Of a DNA stretch of 64,000 nt, positions 7,614 to 16,477 are shown one piece after another. The position numbers and the translations under genes were made by a program. Positions within the stretch are counted from its first letter, which is position 1. The number at the start of each line of letters is the position of its first letter. Source of the stretch: Pseudomonas nicosulfuronedens. GTDB taxonomy: Bacteria; Pseudomonadota; Gammaproteobacteria; Pseudomonadales; Pseudomonadaceae. The notes under the pieces were generated by a model, which was not told the DNA's origin, made no database searches, and saw nothing but the letters and a program-made list of their open reading frames with translations. The stretch is from NCBI RefSeq assembly GCF_005877905.1, contig NZ_SWDV01000027.1:1-64000 (forward strand), given 5' to 3'.

Positions 7614-8557
7614 GCGGCCTCCAGATACGAGCTGTGAATGGCGTTGGCGAGCTGGCGAACCAGCCCGATGTGTTCGGTGATCCAGGCGTGCAGGCCGGCA
7701 TCCAGCACTTCGTCGATGCCGGTGTAGCGCACCCGGGCTTCCAGTTCGGCGGCCATGCGCTGGGCCGGACGGCCGTTGGCGCCGGGCAGGCTGGCGAGGA
7801 TCTGGCGCAGCTCCTCGGCGCAGGCCAGCAGCGAGCGCGGGACGTCTTCGCGCAGCAGCAGGAGTTCGGCGATGTTGCGGGCGTTGAGGGCGTCGCGGTA
7901 CAGCTCGGTGTAGCCCTCGAAGGCCGACAAGGCGCGCAGCAGTGCGGTCCACTGGTAGTAGCCGCGCGCGGAACCTTCGGCCGGCCCCTGGTCGCCGCCG
8001 AGGATCTGGTTGCGCGCATCGAGCAGGCGCAGGGTGTTGTCGGCACGCTCGATGTAGGTGCCCAGGCGAATGAAGTGGAAGGCGTCGTTGCGCATGCTGG
8101 TGCCGAACGTGGCCCCGCGGAACAGGTGCGAACGGTCCTTCACCCATTCGCAGAAGTGGCTGATGCCGTAGCGCAGCAGACCCTGGTGGGCGATGTCGCG
8201 CATCTCCAGCCAGGTGGCGTTGATGTTCTCCCACATGTCGGTGGTGATCCGTCCGCGCACCGCATGGGCGCCGGCGCGGGCGGCACCGAAGCAGGAATAG
8301 ATACTGGTGGGGTTCTGCGCATCCAGCGCGAAGAAGTTCAGCAATCGCTCGGCGTGCAGTTCGCCGTGGCGGGCCAGGTAGGCGTCCAGGTTGCCGGTGA
8401 TGCGCAGCGGCATGGCCAGTTCCTCCAGGCCATCGCCACGGCCATCCTGCGGCATCAGCGACAGCGAGTAGGACACGTCGAGCATGCGCGCGAGGTTCTC
8501 GGCGCGTTCCAGGTAACGCGACATCCAGTACAGGTCGGAAGCGGTACGGCTCAGCAT
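7610..8557 (-). CDS. Alpha-E domain protein (DUF403)
   Basis: A 315-residue, almost entirely helical protein of the alpha-E family, opening MLSRTASDLYWMSRYLERAEN, which is typical of the group. It has charged motifs such as WEN, FIRLGTYIERADN and a C-terminal ANAIHSSYLEAA. The family is nearly always found next to circularly permuted ATP-grasp proteins and transglutaminase-like proteins and was predicted from gene context to take part in peptide synthesis or modification; its chemistry is not established. AAGGA lies about 10 bases before the start. Its stop overlaps the transglutaminase start. A 270-bp gap with a strong inverted repeat separates it from the ATP-grasp gene upstream. Confidence 0.9.
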   Translation of the reverse strand: MLSRTASDLYWMSRYLERAENLARMLDVSYSLSLMPQDGRGDGLEELAMPLRITGNLDAYLARHGELHAERLLNFFALDAQNPTSIYSCFGAARAGAHAVRGRITTDMWENINATWLEMRDIAHQGLLRYGISHFCEWVKDRSHLFRGATFGTSMRNDAFHFIRLGTYIERADNTLRLLDARNQILGGDQGPAEGSARGYYQWTALLRALSAFEGYTELYRDALNARNIAELLLLREDVPRSLLACAEELRQILASLPGANGRPAQRMAAELEARVRYTGIDEVLDAGLHAWITEHIGLVRQLANAIHSSYLEAA

Positions 8558-8704
8558 GATGCGGTGCGTCCTTACAGTTAATGGCGAACCACGTTGGTGA
8601 TGGGGGCCTGCCAGGCTAGACGCGGGACGCCGGTGATGGTCGGCCCCTCACCCAGTCCCGCAACGACGCATGGCAGGCCCACAGCGCCAACCCGCAGGGC
8701 TGTG

Positions 8705-8790
8705 CCCCGAAAGGCGCAAGCTGATGCAACTCGTGTTTCATCGGTATTCACTGAAACCTCCTTCTCTTCCGAACCTTGCGCCTTTCGGGG
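8705..8790. repeat. 16-bp perfect inverted repeat inside the Anbu cluster
   Basis: CCCCGAAAGGCGCAAG (8705-8720) is exactly repeated in inverted form as CTTGCGCCTTTCGGGG (8775-8790), with 54 bases between. It lies in the only sizeable gap of the cluster, between the ATP-grasp and alpha-E genes. It could form a large stem-loop in the mRNA and lower downstream expression or protect the upstream message. No T-tract follows, so it is not a standard terminator. Confidence 0.7.
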
Positions 8791-8827
8791 CGCAGCGGGG
8801 TCGTCATTCACTGTGAGGACGCAGCGT

Positions 8828-10237
8828 CTACTCCACCACCCAGGTGTCCTTGGTACCGCCACCTTGTGACGAATTGACCACCAGCGAGCCTTCGCGCAGC
8901 GCCACGCGGGTCAGGCCACCGGGCACCAGGCGCACGTTGTCCGGCGCGGACAGCACGAAGGGCCGCAGGTCGATGTGGCGCGGGGCGATACCGTTCTCGA
9001 CGAAGGTCGGGCAGGTCGACAGGCTCAGGGTCGGCTGCGCGATGTAGGCCTCCGGGCGGGCCATGAGCCGGGCGCGGAAGGCTTCGATCTCGGCGCTGGT
9101 CGACGCCGGTCCCACCAGCATGCCGTAGCCACCGGAGCCCTGGGCTTCCTTCACCACCAGCTCGGGCAGGTGCGCCAGCACGTGGGACAGGTCCTGCGGC
9201 CGGCGGCATTGCCAGGTGGGCACGTTGTGCAGGATCGGCTCCTGGTCGAGGTAGAAGCGGATCATCTCCGGTACGTACGGATAGACCGACTTGTCGTCGG
9301 CCACGCCGGTACCGATGGCGTTGGCCAGCACCACGTTGCCGGCGCGGTAGGCAGCCAGCAGGCCGGGCACGCCGAGCATGGAGTCGGGGTTGAAGGCCAG
9401 CGGGTCGAGGAAGTCGTCGTCGATGCGCCGGTAGATCACGTCCACCTGCTGCGGGCCGGCGGTAGTACGCATGTAGACGCGCTCGTCGCGAACGAACAGG
9501 TCGGCGCCTTCCACCAGCTCCACGCCCATCTCGCGAGCGAGGAAGGCGTGCTCGAAGTAAGCGCTGTTGAATCGGCCCGGCGTGAGCACCACCACGCTGG
9601 GATTGTCCAGCGGGCTGGAGTTGCGCAGAGTGTCCAGCAGCAGGTTCGGGTAGTGGTCGATGGGCGCGATGCGCTGGGCGGAGAACAGCTCCGGGAACAG
9701 GCGCATCATCATCTTGCGGTTCTCCAGCATGTAGGAGACGCCGCTGGGGGTGCGCAGGTTGTCCTCGAGCACGTAGTACGCGCCATTGCCGTCGCGCACC
9801 AGGTCGATGCCGGCGATGTGCGCGTAAACGTTGCCGGGCACGTCCAGGCCCTGCATGGCCAGTTGGTACTGGTCGTTGGCCAGCACCTGCTCGGGTGGGA
9901 TCAGGCCTTCCTTGAGGATGCGCTGGTCATGGTAGAGATCGGCGAGAAACAGGTTGAGCGCCTGCACCCGCTGGATGCAGCCGGCCTCGATGATCTTCCA
10001 CTCGCTGGCGGGAATGCTGCGCGGGATGGTGTCGAAGGGGATCAGGCGTTCGGTGCCCTGGTCGTCGCCGTACAACGTGAAGGTAATCCCGGCGCGATAG
10101 AACAACAGGTCGGCCTCGCGGCGACGCTGCTGCAGCTGTTCGCCGGGCATGTCCGCCAGCCAGCGGGCGAACTCCGTGTAGTGCGGTCGGCAGGCGCCAG
10201 CGGCGTCATGCATTTCGTCATAGAACACCCGAGCCAT
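8828..10237 (-). CDS. Circularly permuted ATP-grasp type 2 family protein
   Basis: A 469-residue protein of the circularly permuted ATP-grasp family (formerly DUF404/DUF407). It opens [14 protein letters not shown] and contains the characteristic blocks [48 protein letters not shown] and [17 protein letters not shown], the last two contributing metal and nucleotide binding. ATP-grasp enzymes join a carboxylate to an amine through an acyl phosphate, so a peptide or amide ligase is predicted; the substrate is unknown. AAGGAG is seven bases before the ATG. It is the first gene of the leftward Anbu cluster, so the cluster promoter should lie in 10238-10588. It appears full length. Confidence 0.92.
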   Translation of the reverse strand: MARVFYDEMHDAAGACRPHYTEFARWLADMPGEQLQQRRREADLLFYRAGITFTLYGDDQGTERLIPFDTIPRSIPASEWKIIEAGCIQRVQALNLFLADLYHDQRILKEGLIPPEQVLANDQYQLAMQGLDVPGNVYAHIAGIDLVRDGNGAYYVLEDNLRTPSGVSYMLENRKMMMRLFPELFSAQRIAPIDHYPNLLLDTLRNSSPLDNPSVVVLTPGRFNSAYFEHAFLAREMGVELVEGADLFVRDERVYMRTTAGPQQVDVIYRRIDDDFLDPLAFNPDSMLGVPGLLAAYRAGNVVLANAIGTGVADDKSVYPYVPEMIRFYLDQEPILHNVPTWQCRRPQDLSHVLAHLPELVVKEAQGSGGYGMLVGPASTSAEIEAFRARLMARPEAYIAQPTLSLSTCPTFVENGIAPRHIDLRPFVLSAPDNVRLVPGGLTRVALREGSLVVNSSQGGGTKDTWVVE

Positions 10238-10588
10238 CTTCTACTCCTTGTTGCCGCTCGTCCTCGGCTGAAGGAACCGTCGCAAGGCCCGTGCCAGAGG
10301 TCGAATTCCTGTTCGTTCAATGACTTGCGAAGGTTGCCCGGCCGCCCCGCACCAGAGCGGTGCGATTTTGTCGGCCAGCAACCCCGGATCGCCCCGTTTG
10401 GAGCCGCGAGCGCCATGTGGCGGGCCTTTGCGGGGTGCCGGGGGCTTTCTTGTCAGCCTCTGGGGCCGGAACTACGCTGCAAGAGCGTGCCCATTTCCCA
10501 TGGACATGCCGCGATCAACAGAGGTGCCAATTTTCTGCGCGCTGGTATCGCAGTGGCTCCCACAACGTAGAACAACAGGAGTCCGTCC
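10238..10588. other. Divergent regulatory region between Anbu cluster and ydcS
   Basis: 351 bases without a gene separate the leftward ATP-grasp gene from the rightward ABC transporter operon. Both promoters must lie here. The recognisable element is an NtrC-like dyad at 10349-10363. A GC-rich stretch near 10375-10460 is followed by a more mixed leader. I found no sigma-54 -24/-12 element with correct spacing. Confidence 0.5.
10349..10363. promoter_or_regulatory. NtrC-like binding site
   Basis: GCACC-AGAGC-GGTGC matches the enteric NtrC dyad form GCACC-N5-GGTGC exactly. It is 226 bases upstream of the substrate-binding protein start, a plausible enhancer distance. Putrescine uptake and breakdown genes are nitrogen-controlled in other bacteria, which fits. 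A matching sigma-54 promoter is not evident, so the assignment is tentative. Confidence 0.4.
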
Positions 10589-11761
10589 ATGTCATCCGTG
10601 CCATTCTTTTCAGTGAAAGTCGCGGCGCTGGCCTTCGTCGGCGCCAGCCTGCTCGCCAGCGGTTCGTTGCAGGCCGCCGAAGCGCTCAAACAGCTGGGCA
10701 ACCCCGAAGGGGCGCTGGATATCATCGCCTGGCCCGGCTACATCGAACGCGGCGAGAGCGACAAGAACTACGACTGGGTCAGCCAGTTCGAGAAAGACTC
10801 CGGCTGCAAGGTCAACGTGAAGACGGCCGCCACCTCCGACGAGATGGTCAGCCTGATGGCCAAGGGCGGCTACGACCTGGTTACCGCCTCCGGCGACGCC
10901 TCACTGCGGCTGGTCTATGGCAAGCGCGTGCAGCCGATCAATATCGCCCTGGTGCCCAACTGGAAGAACGTCGACAAGCGCCTGCAGGACGCGCCCTGGC
11001 ACACCGTGGATGGCAAGCACTTCGGCACGCCCTACCAGTGGGGGCCGAACGTGCTGATGTACAACACCAAGGTCTTCCCCAAGGCGCCGGACAGCTGGAG
11101 CGTGGTGTTCAGCGAGCAGAAGCTGCCCGACGGCAAGAGCAACAAGGGCCGCGTGCAGGCCTATGACGGCCCGATCTACATCGCCGACGCGGCGCTCTAC
11201 CTGAAGACCGCCGAGCCCAAGCTGGGCATCCAGGATCCTTACGAACTCAACGAGGAGCAGTACGCCGCCGCCCTCAAGCTGCTGCGCGAACAGCAGAAGC
11301 TGATCCACCGCTACTGGCACGACGCGACGGTGCAGATGAGCGACTTCAAGAACGAGGGCGTGGCGGCTTCCGGCTCCTGGCCATACCAGGTGAACGCGCT
11401 GCAGGGCGAGAAGCAGCCGATCGCCTCGACCATCCCCGGCGAAGGTGTCACTGGCTGGGCCGATACCACCATGATGCACGTCGACGCCAAGCACCCGGTC
11501 TGCGCCTACAAGTGGCTGAACTGGTCGCTGGAGCCCAAGGTACAGGGTGACGTCGCCGCCTGGTTCGGCTCGGTGCCAGCGGTTCCGGACGGCTGCACCG
11601 GCAGCCAGCTGCTCGGCGCCCAGGGCTGCGCGAACAACGGCTATGACCAGTTCGACCGCATCGCTTTCTGGAAGACTCCACAGGCCAAGTGCGAGCAAGG
11701 CCAGTGCGTGCCGTACAGCCGGTGGACACAGGACTACATCGCGATCATGGGCGGGAGGTGA
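10589..11761 (+). CDS. ydcS: ABC transporter substrate-binding protein (YdcS-like, polyamine type)
   Basis: A 390-residue periplasmic binding protein. A signal peptide of about 30 residues ends near LQAAEA, and the mature part begins LKQLGNPEGALDIIAWPGYIERG, typical of YdcS/PotD-like proteins. WPGYIE, TSDEMVSLM and TPYQWGPNVLMYN line the binding cleft in this family. It probably binds putrescine or a related polyamine; the ligand is inferred from the operon, which ends in an aminobutyraldehyde dehydrogenase. AGGAG lies eight bases before the ATG. A 265-bp gap containing two palindromes follows, which may allow higher expression of this gene than of the transporter body. Confidence 0.87.
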   Translation: MSSVPFFSVKVAALAFVGASLLASGSLQAAEALKQLGNPEGALDIIAWPGYIERGESDKNYDWVSQFEKDSGCKVNVKTAATSDEMVSLMAKGGYDLVTASGDASLRLVYGKRVQPINIALVPNWKNVDKRLQDAPWHTVDGKHFGTPYQWGPNVLMYNTKVFPKAPDSWSVVFSEQKLPDGKSNKGRVQAYDGPIYIADAALYLKTAEPKLGIQDPYELNEEQYAAALKLLREQQKLIHRYWHDATVQMSDFKNEGVAASGSWPYQVNALQGEKQPIASTIPGEGVTGWADTTMMHVDAKHPVCAYKWLNWSLEPKVQGDVAAWFGSVPAVPDGCTGSQLLGAQGCANNGYDQFDRIAFWKTPQAKCEQGQCVPYSRWTQDYIAIMGGR

Positions 11762-11796
11762 CGCTGTATTGCTCGCCTGAAAGCCCCTCTACCCTG

Positions 11797-11926
11797 CCCT
11801 CTCCCTGAAGGGAGAGGGGGTATCCGATTCAGGCATGCAGCCGTGCAAAAGGCATGCTTGGGCGCAGGTTGAAGCCGTGATTACGCTTGATGCCGATCCA
11901 GTCCCCTCTCCCTTCAGGGAGAGGGA
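11797..11926. repeat. Two palindromic CCCTCTCCCT repeats between ydcS and ydcT
   Basis: Near-perfect palindromes of the form CCCTCTCCCTTCAGGGAGAGGG occur at 11797-11820 and 11904-11926. The first has TGA and the second TCA at the centre, so the two units are in opposite orientation and can also pair with each other. Two further copies lie at 14783-14876 in the same operon. They probably form RNA hairpins that affect mRNA stability. Confidence 0.8.
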
Positions 11927-12026
11927 ACACAGCATCAGCCACACCATGGCCTCCCGCTGACCAAGCGCCCTTCCCCCCATGCGCTACCTTTTCTGATGCA
12001 GCCCCGCCAATCAGGTAGCCAGCAGC

Positions 12027-13046
12027 ATGACCACAGCCGTCCAGTTCACTGACGTGAGCCGTCACTACGGTGAGGTGCGTGCCGTCGATTCGGTGTCCAT
12101 CGAGATCCGCGACGGCGAGTTCTTCTCCATGCTCGGCCCCTCCGGATCGGGCAAGACCACTTGCCTGCGGCTGATCGCCGGCTTCGAGCAGCCCACCTCC
12201 GGCTCCATCCGCATCCACGGCGCGGAAGCGGCAGGCCTGCCACCTTACGAGCGCGACGTAAACACGGTGTTCCAGGACTATGCGCTGTTCCCCCACATGA
12301 GCGTGCTGGACAACGTTGCCTACGGCCTGAAGGTAAAAGGCGTAGCCAAGGCCGAACGCTACCACCGCGCCGAAGAGGCCCTCGGCATGGTCGCCCTGGC
12401 CGGGTACGGCAAGCGCAAGCCGGCGCAGCTCTCCGGCGGCCAGCGCCAGCGTGTTGCCCTGGCCCGTGCCCTGGTCAATCGCCCGCGCGTACTGCTGCTG
12501 GACGAGCCTCTCGGCGCTCTGGACCTCAAGTTGCGCGAGCAGATGCAGGTGGAACTGAAGAAGCTGCAGCGCCAGCTCGGCATCACCTTCATCTTCGTCA
12601 CCCATGACCAGAGCGAAGCGCTGTCCATGTCCGACCGCGTGGCGGTGTTCAACAAGGGCCGCATCGAACAGGTCGACACTCCCGGCAATCTCTACCGCCG
12701 CCCCGCCACGCGCTTCGTCGCCGAGTTCGTCGGTACCGCCAACGTGCTGCGCGGGGACCTCGCCCAGCGCCTGCTCGGCGAATCCCGCCCGCACTCGCTG
12801 CGCCCCGAGCACGTGCGCTTCGGCCATGCCGGCGAAGGGGAACTGGAAGTCAGCGGCACCCTGTTCGACGTGCAATACATGGGCGCGAGCAGCCGCTACG
12901 AGATCGAGTTGGAGAACGGCGTGCGGCTGGTCGCCGCCCTGCCCAACGGCGAACGCGAGGAGCAAAGGCCGCAACCCGGTGACGCGGTAACCGCCTGTTG
13001 GGCACGCAGCGCGCTGGTGCCGCTGCTCGAGGAGCCGGCAACGTGA
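12027..13046 (+). CDS. ydcT: ABC transporter ATPase (YdcT/PotA-like)
   Basis: A 339-residue nucleotide-binding subunit of a polyamine-type importer. Walker A is GPSGSGKTT (37-45), the signature is LSGGQRQR, and Walker B is VLLLDEPLGALD followed by the D-loop. The switch His is in FVTHDQSEAL. Residues after about 240 form the C-terminal TOBE regulatory domain. It energises uptake through the two downstream permeases. The ribosome binding site is weak (AGGTAGCCAGCAGC before ATG). Its last codons overlap the GTG start of the first permease (GTGA). Confidence 0.92.
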   Translation: MTTAVQFTDVSRHYGEVRAVDSVSIEIRDGEFFSMLGPSGSGKTTCLRLIAGFEQPTSGSIRIHGAEAAGLPPYERDVNTVFQDYALFPHMSVLDNVAYGLKVKGVAKAERYHRAEEALGMVALAGYGKRKPAQLSGGQRQRVALARALVNRPRVLLLDEPLGALDLKLREQMQVELKKLQRQLGITFIFVTHDQSEALSMSDRVAVFNKGRIEQVDTPGNLYRRPATRFVAEFVGTANVLRGDLAQRLLGESRPHSLRPEHVRFGHAGEGELEVSGTLFDVQYMGASSRYEIELENGVRLVAALPNGEREEQRPQPGDAVTACWARSALVPLLEEPAT

Positions 13047-13945
13047 GGGCGATCTCCAGCTTTCTCTACCGGCGCAGCACGCTCTACCTGCTGATGCTGC
13101 TGATCCCGCCGTTGCTGTGGTTCGGCGTGATCTACATCGGCTCGCTGTTCGCCTTGCTCTGGCAGAGCTTCTACACCTTCGACGACTTCACCATGGCGGT
13201 GACGCCGGACCTGACCCTGGCCAACTACAAGGCCCTGTTCAACCCGGCCAACTACGACATCGTGCTGCGCACTTTCAGCATGGCGATTGCCGTGTCGGTG
13301 GCCAGCGCCCTCCTCGCCTTCCCCATCGCCTACTACATGGCGCGCTATGCCGGGCCCAAGGAAAAAGCCTTCTTCTACATCGCGGTAATGCTGCCGATGT
13401 GGGCCAGCTATATCGTCAAGGCCTATGCCTGGACGGTGATCCTGGCCAAGGGCGGCATCCTCTACTGGGTGATCGAGCACCTGCACCTGCTCGGCCTGCT
13501 GGACCTGCTGCTGGAAGTACCCGGCGTGGGTGGCAACACCCTGTCGACCTCGCACATCGGGCGCTTCTGGGTATTCACCTACATCTGGCTGCCGTTCATG
13601 ATCCTGCCGATCCAGGCCGCCCTGGAGCGCCTACCGCCGTCACTGCTGCAGGCTTCGGCCGACCTCGGTGCGCACCCGCGGCAGACCTTCTTCCAGGTCA
13701 TCCTGCCGCTGGCCTTCCCTGGCGTCGTGGCCGGCTCGATCTTCACCTTCAGCCTGACCCTGGGCGACTTCATCATCCCCCAGCTGGTCGGCCCCAGCGG
13801 GCTGTTCATCGGCACCATGGTCTATGTGCAGCAGGGCGCGGTGGGCAACATGCCGCTGGCGGCGGCGTTCACCCTGGTGCCCATCGTGCTGATCGCTGTC
13901 TACCTGTCCATCGCCAAGCGACTGGGGGCCTTCGATGCGCTCTGA
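13043..13945 (+). CDS. ydcU: ABC transporter permease (YdcU-like)
   Basis: A 300-residue inner-membrane permease with six predicted membrane segments, beginning after the basic N-terminus [12 protein letters not shown]. The EAA-type loop is visible around [29 protein letters not shown], the contact site for the ATPase. The start is a GTG that overlaps the ATPase stop by four bases; an earlier alternative start would cut into the ATPase reading frame. Its end overlaps the second permease by 11 bases, so all subunits are translationally coupled. Confidence 0.9.
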   Translation: MRAISSFLYRRSTLYLLMLLIPPLLWFGVIYIGSLFALLWQSFYTFDDFTMAVTPDLTLANYKALFNPANYDIVLRTFSMAIAVSVASALLAFPIAYYMARYAGPKEKAFFYIAVMLPMWASYIVKAYAWTVILAKGGILYWVIEHLHLLGLLDLLLEVPGVGGNTLSTSHIGRFWVFTYIWLPFMILPIQAALERLPPSLLQASADLGAHPRQTFFQVILPLAFPGVVAGSIFTFSLTLGDFIIPQLVGPSGLFIGTMVYVQQGAVGNMPLAAAFTLVPIVLIAVYLSIAKRLGAFDAL

Positions 13946-14756
13946 CGCCCACTCCACCGATCGCCCCTCCTGGTTCCTGCGCCTGGCCGCCTGGGGCGGG
14001 CTGCTGTTCCTGCACTTTCCGATCCTGGTGATCCTGCTCTACGCCTTCAACACCGAGGAGTCGGCGTACAGCTTCCCGCTGCAGGGCTTCACCCTGAAGT
14101 GGTTCAGCATCGCCTTCGGGCGCGGTGACGTGCTCGACTCCATCTGGCTGTCGGTGAAGATCGCCTGCGTGGCCACGCTGATCGCCATGGTCCTCGGCAC
14201 CCTGGCCGCCGGCGCGCTGTACCGTCGCGACTTCTTCGGCAAGGAAAGCATCTCGCTGATGCTGATCCTGCCCATCGCCCTGCCCGGCATCATCACCGGT
14301 ATCGCCCTGCTCTCGGCGTTCAAGACGCTGGGGATCGAACCGGGCTTGCTGACCATCGTCATCGGCCACGCGACCTTCTGCGTGGTGATCGTCTACAACA
14401 ACGTGATCGCACGCTTCCGCCGCACGTCGTTCAGCCTGATCGAAGCGAGCATGGACCTGGGCGCCGACGGCTGGCAGACCTTCCGCTACATCATCCTGCC
14501 GAACATTGCCACGGCGCTGCTGGCCGGCGGCATGCTGGCCTTCGCCCTGTCGTTCGACGAGATCATCGTCACCACCTTCACCGCCGGCCACGAGCGCACC
14601 CTGCCGCTGTGGCTGCTCAACCAGCTGACCCGCCCGCGCGACGTGCCCGTGACCAACGTGGTGGCGATGCTGGTGATGCTCGCCACCATGCTGCCGATCC
14701 TCGGCGCGTATTACCTCACGCGCGGCACCAGCGACGTCGCGGGGAGCGGCAAATGA
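13935..14756 (+). CDS. ydcV: ABC transporter permease (YdcV-like)
   Basis: A 273-residue second permease of the polyamine-type importer, with six predicted membrane helices and the EAA loop in [25 protein letters not shown]. It pairs with the preceding permease to make the heterodimeric channel. The ATG lies within the 3' end of the previous gene. The C-terminus ends TSDVAGSGK. It is followed by two palindromic repeats and then the dehydrogenase gene. Confidence 0.9.
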   Translation: MRSDAHSTDRPSWFLRLAAWGGLLFLHFPILVILLYAFNTEESAYSFPLQGFTLKWFSIAFGRGDVLDSIWLSVKIACVATLIAMVLGTLAAGALYRRDFFGKESISLMLILPIALPGIITGIALLSAFKTLGIEPGLLTIVIGHATFCVVIVYNNVIARFRRTSFSLIEASMDLGADGWQTFRYIILPNIATALLAGGMLAFALSFDEIIVTTFTAGHERTLPLWLLNQLTRPRDVPVTNVVAMLVMLATMLPILGAYYLTRGTSDVAGSGK

Positions 14757-14782
14757 TCCCGTGCCAAGCGCCCCCTCCCTAG

Positions 14783-14876
14783 CCCTACCCCTGAAGGGAG
14801 AGGGGACTGGAACGGCGCAGGAGGAAACGACCGTTTTCGCCGGCACGGACAGCTCCCTCTCCCTTCAGGGAGAGGG
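14783..14876. repeat. Two palindromic CCCTCTCCCT repeats before patD
   Basis: A degenerate copy (14783-14805, ACCCCTGAAGGGAGAGGGG) and a perfect copy (14855-14876) of the palindrome also found at 11797-11926. They flank a short spacer and end 34 bases before the dehydrogenase start, so they may influence the transporter-to-enzyme ratio. Confidence 0.8.
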
Positions 14877-14910
14877 TTGGAGAGAGGGAAACCCACTACG
14901 GAGGAGCCCC

Positions 14911-16335
14911 ATGCAAACCAAACTGCTGATCAACGGCCAGTTCGTCGCCGGCGAAGGCGCGAAGCTGGACGTCCTCAACCCCGCCACGGGCGAAGTGATC
15001 GGCCAGGTCGCCGAAGCCAGCGAAGCCCAGGTGGACACGGCCATGCGCGCCGCCGATGCCGCCTTCGACAGCTGGTCGCAGACCGCGCCGAAGGACCGCG
15101 CCATGCTCCTGTTGCGTCTGGCCGATCGCATCGAGGAGCATGCCGAGGAACTGGCCAAACTGGAATCGGACAACTGCGGCAAGCCCTACGCGGCCGCGCT
15201 GAACGATGAGATCCCGGCTATCGCCGATGTCTTCCGCTTCTTCGCCGGCGCCTGTCGTGTGCTGCCCGGTTCCGCCGCTGGCGAGTACCTGCCCGGTTTC
15301 ACCTCGATGATTCGCCGCGACCCGGTGGGCGTGGTCGCCTCCATCGCGCCCTGGAATTACCCGCTGATGATGGCGGCATGGAAGCTTGGCCCGGCACTGG
15401 CCGCCGGCAACTGCGTGGTGCTCAAGCCCTCGGAACAGACTCCGCTGACCGCCCTGCGGGTGGCCGAATTCATCGCCGAGCTGTTCCCTGCCGGCGTGGT
15501 GAACATGGTGTTCGGCCGCGGCCCGAGCGTGGGCGCACCGCTGGTCAGCCATGATCTGGTGCGCATGGTCTCGCTGACCGGCTCGGTGGGCACCGGCAAG
15601 GCCATCATCAAGAGCGCCGCCGACAGCGTGAAGCGCCTGCACATGGAGCTGGGCGGCAAGGCCCCGGTGATCGTCTTCGACGATGCCGACCTGCAGGACG
15701 TGATCGCCGGCATCCGCACCTTCGGTTTCTACAACGCCGGGCAGGACTGCACCGCGGCCTGCCGCATCTACGCCGGCAAGAAGGTCTACGACAATTTCGT
15801 CGCCGACCTCGCCAGTGCGGTATCGAGCCTCAAGACCGGCCTGCAGAACGACCCGAATACCGAACTCGGCCCGCTGATCACTGCGGCCCAGCGCGACCGG
15901 GTCTCCGGCTTCATCGAACGGGCCAAGGCCAGCCCGCACATCCAGATCGCTACTGGCGGCAAGATGGTCAGCGGCAAGGGCTTCTTCTACGAACCGACTG
16001 TGGTGGCCAACGCCCAGCAGGACGACGAGATCGTCCGCCGCGAAGTGTTCGGCCCGGTGGTCTCGGTGACCCCGTTCAGCGATGCGGACGAGGCGGTGCG
16101 CTGGGCGAACGACTCCGATTACGGACTTGCCTCATCGGTGTGGACGAAGGATGTCGGCCGCGCCTCACGGGTGGCCGCGCGCCTGCAATACGGCTGCACC
16201 TGGGTGAACACCCACTTCATGTTGTGCAGCGAAATGCCCCACGGCGGCTTCAAGCAGTCCGGCTACGGCAAGGACCTGTCCATGTACGGCCTGGAGGACT
16301 ACACCGTGGCGCGGCACATCATGTTCAAGCACTGA
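14911..16335 (+). CDS. patD: 4-aminobutyraldehyde dehydrogenase (PatD/YdcW-like)
   Basis: A 474-residue NAD-dependent aldehyde dehydrogenase. The catalytic Cys280 is in [11 protein letters not shown], the general base Glu246 is in HMELGGKAP, Asn149 is in PWNYPLM, and the coenzyme motif GSVGTGK is present. Length and Cys position match E. coli PatD/YdcW, which oxidises 4-aminobutyraldehyde to 4-aminobutyrate in putrescine breakdown. The ydcSTUV-like genes directly upstream support this. GGAGG sits just before the ATG, and the upstream open codons are repeat sequence. A matching putrescine aminotransferase is not in the window. Other aminoaldehydes cannot be excluded. Confidence 0.88.
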   Translation: MQTKLLINGQFVAGEGAKLDVLNPATGEVIGQVAEASEAQVDTAMRAADAAFDSWSQTAPKDRAMLLLRLADRIEEHAEELAKLESDNCGKPYAAALNDEIPAIADVFRFFAGACRVLPGSAAGEYLPGFTSMIRRDPVGVVASIAPWNYPLMMAAWKLGPALAAGNCVVLKPSEQTPLTALRVAEFIAELFPAGVVNMVFGRGPSVGAPLVSHDLVRMVSLTGSVGTGKAIIKSAADSVKRLHMELGGKAPVIVFDDADLQDVIAGIRTFGFYNAGQDCTAACRIYAGKKVYDNFVADLASAVSSLKTGLQNDPNTELGPLITAAQRDRVSGFIERAKASPHIQIATGGKMVSGKGFFYEPTVVANAQQDDEIVRREVFGPVVSVTPFSDADEAVRWANDSDYGLASSVWTKDVGRASRVAARLQYGCTWVNTHFMLCSEMPHGGFKQSGYGKDLSMYGLEDYTVARHIMFKH

Positions 16336-16355
16336 ACCGGCTGAGCATATGAACC

Positions 16356-16437
16356 GTAGGATGGGAGGAGCGCAGCGATACCCATGCTGATGGGCTCGCA
16401 GCATTGATGGGTATCGCTACGCTCCACGCCATCCTAC
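16356..16437. repeat. Dispersed inverted repeat (GATACCCAT family)
   Basis: An imperfect fold-back: GTAGGATGG...GAGCGCAGCGATACCCATG is mirrored by CATTGATGGGTATCGCTACGCTCC...CCATCCTAC. A second copy with the same arms but a different loop is at 58171-58253. It lies between convergent patD and amidotransferase genes. Confidence 0.75.
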
Positions 16438-16477
16438 AAGGCGCGCTCGGCACCGCTGGCGGAGTGCAGGGCGCCGA

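Noticed and set aside
7529-10570. Long plus-strand frames opposite the alpha-E and ATP-grasp genes
   Set aside because: Complementary-strand artefacts; the minus-strand genes carry clear family motifs.
10400-10570. Sigma-54 promoter for the ydc operon
   Set aside because: Closest match (TGGCGGGCCTTTGCGG) has GG-GC spacing one base short of the required ten, so I did not call it.
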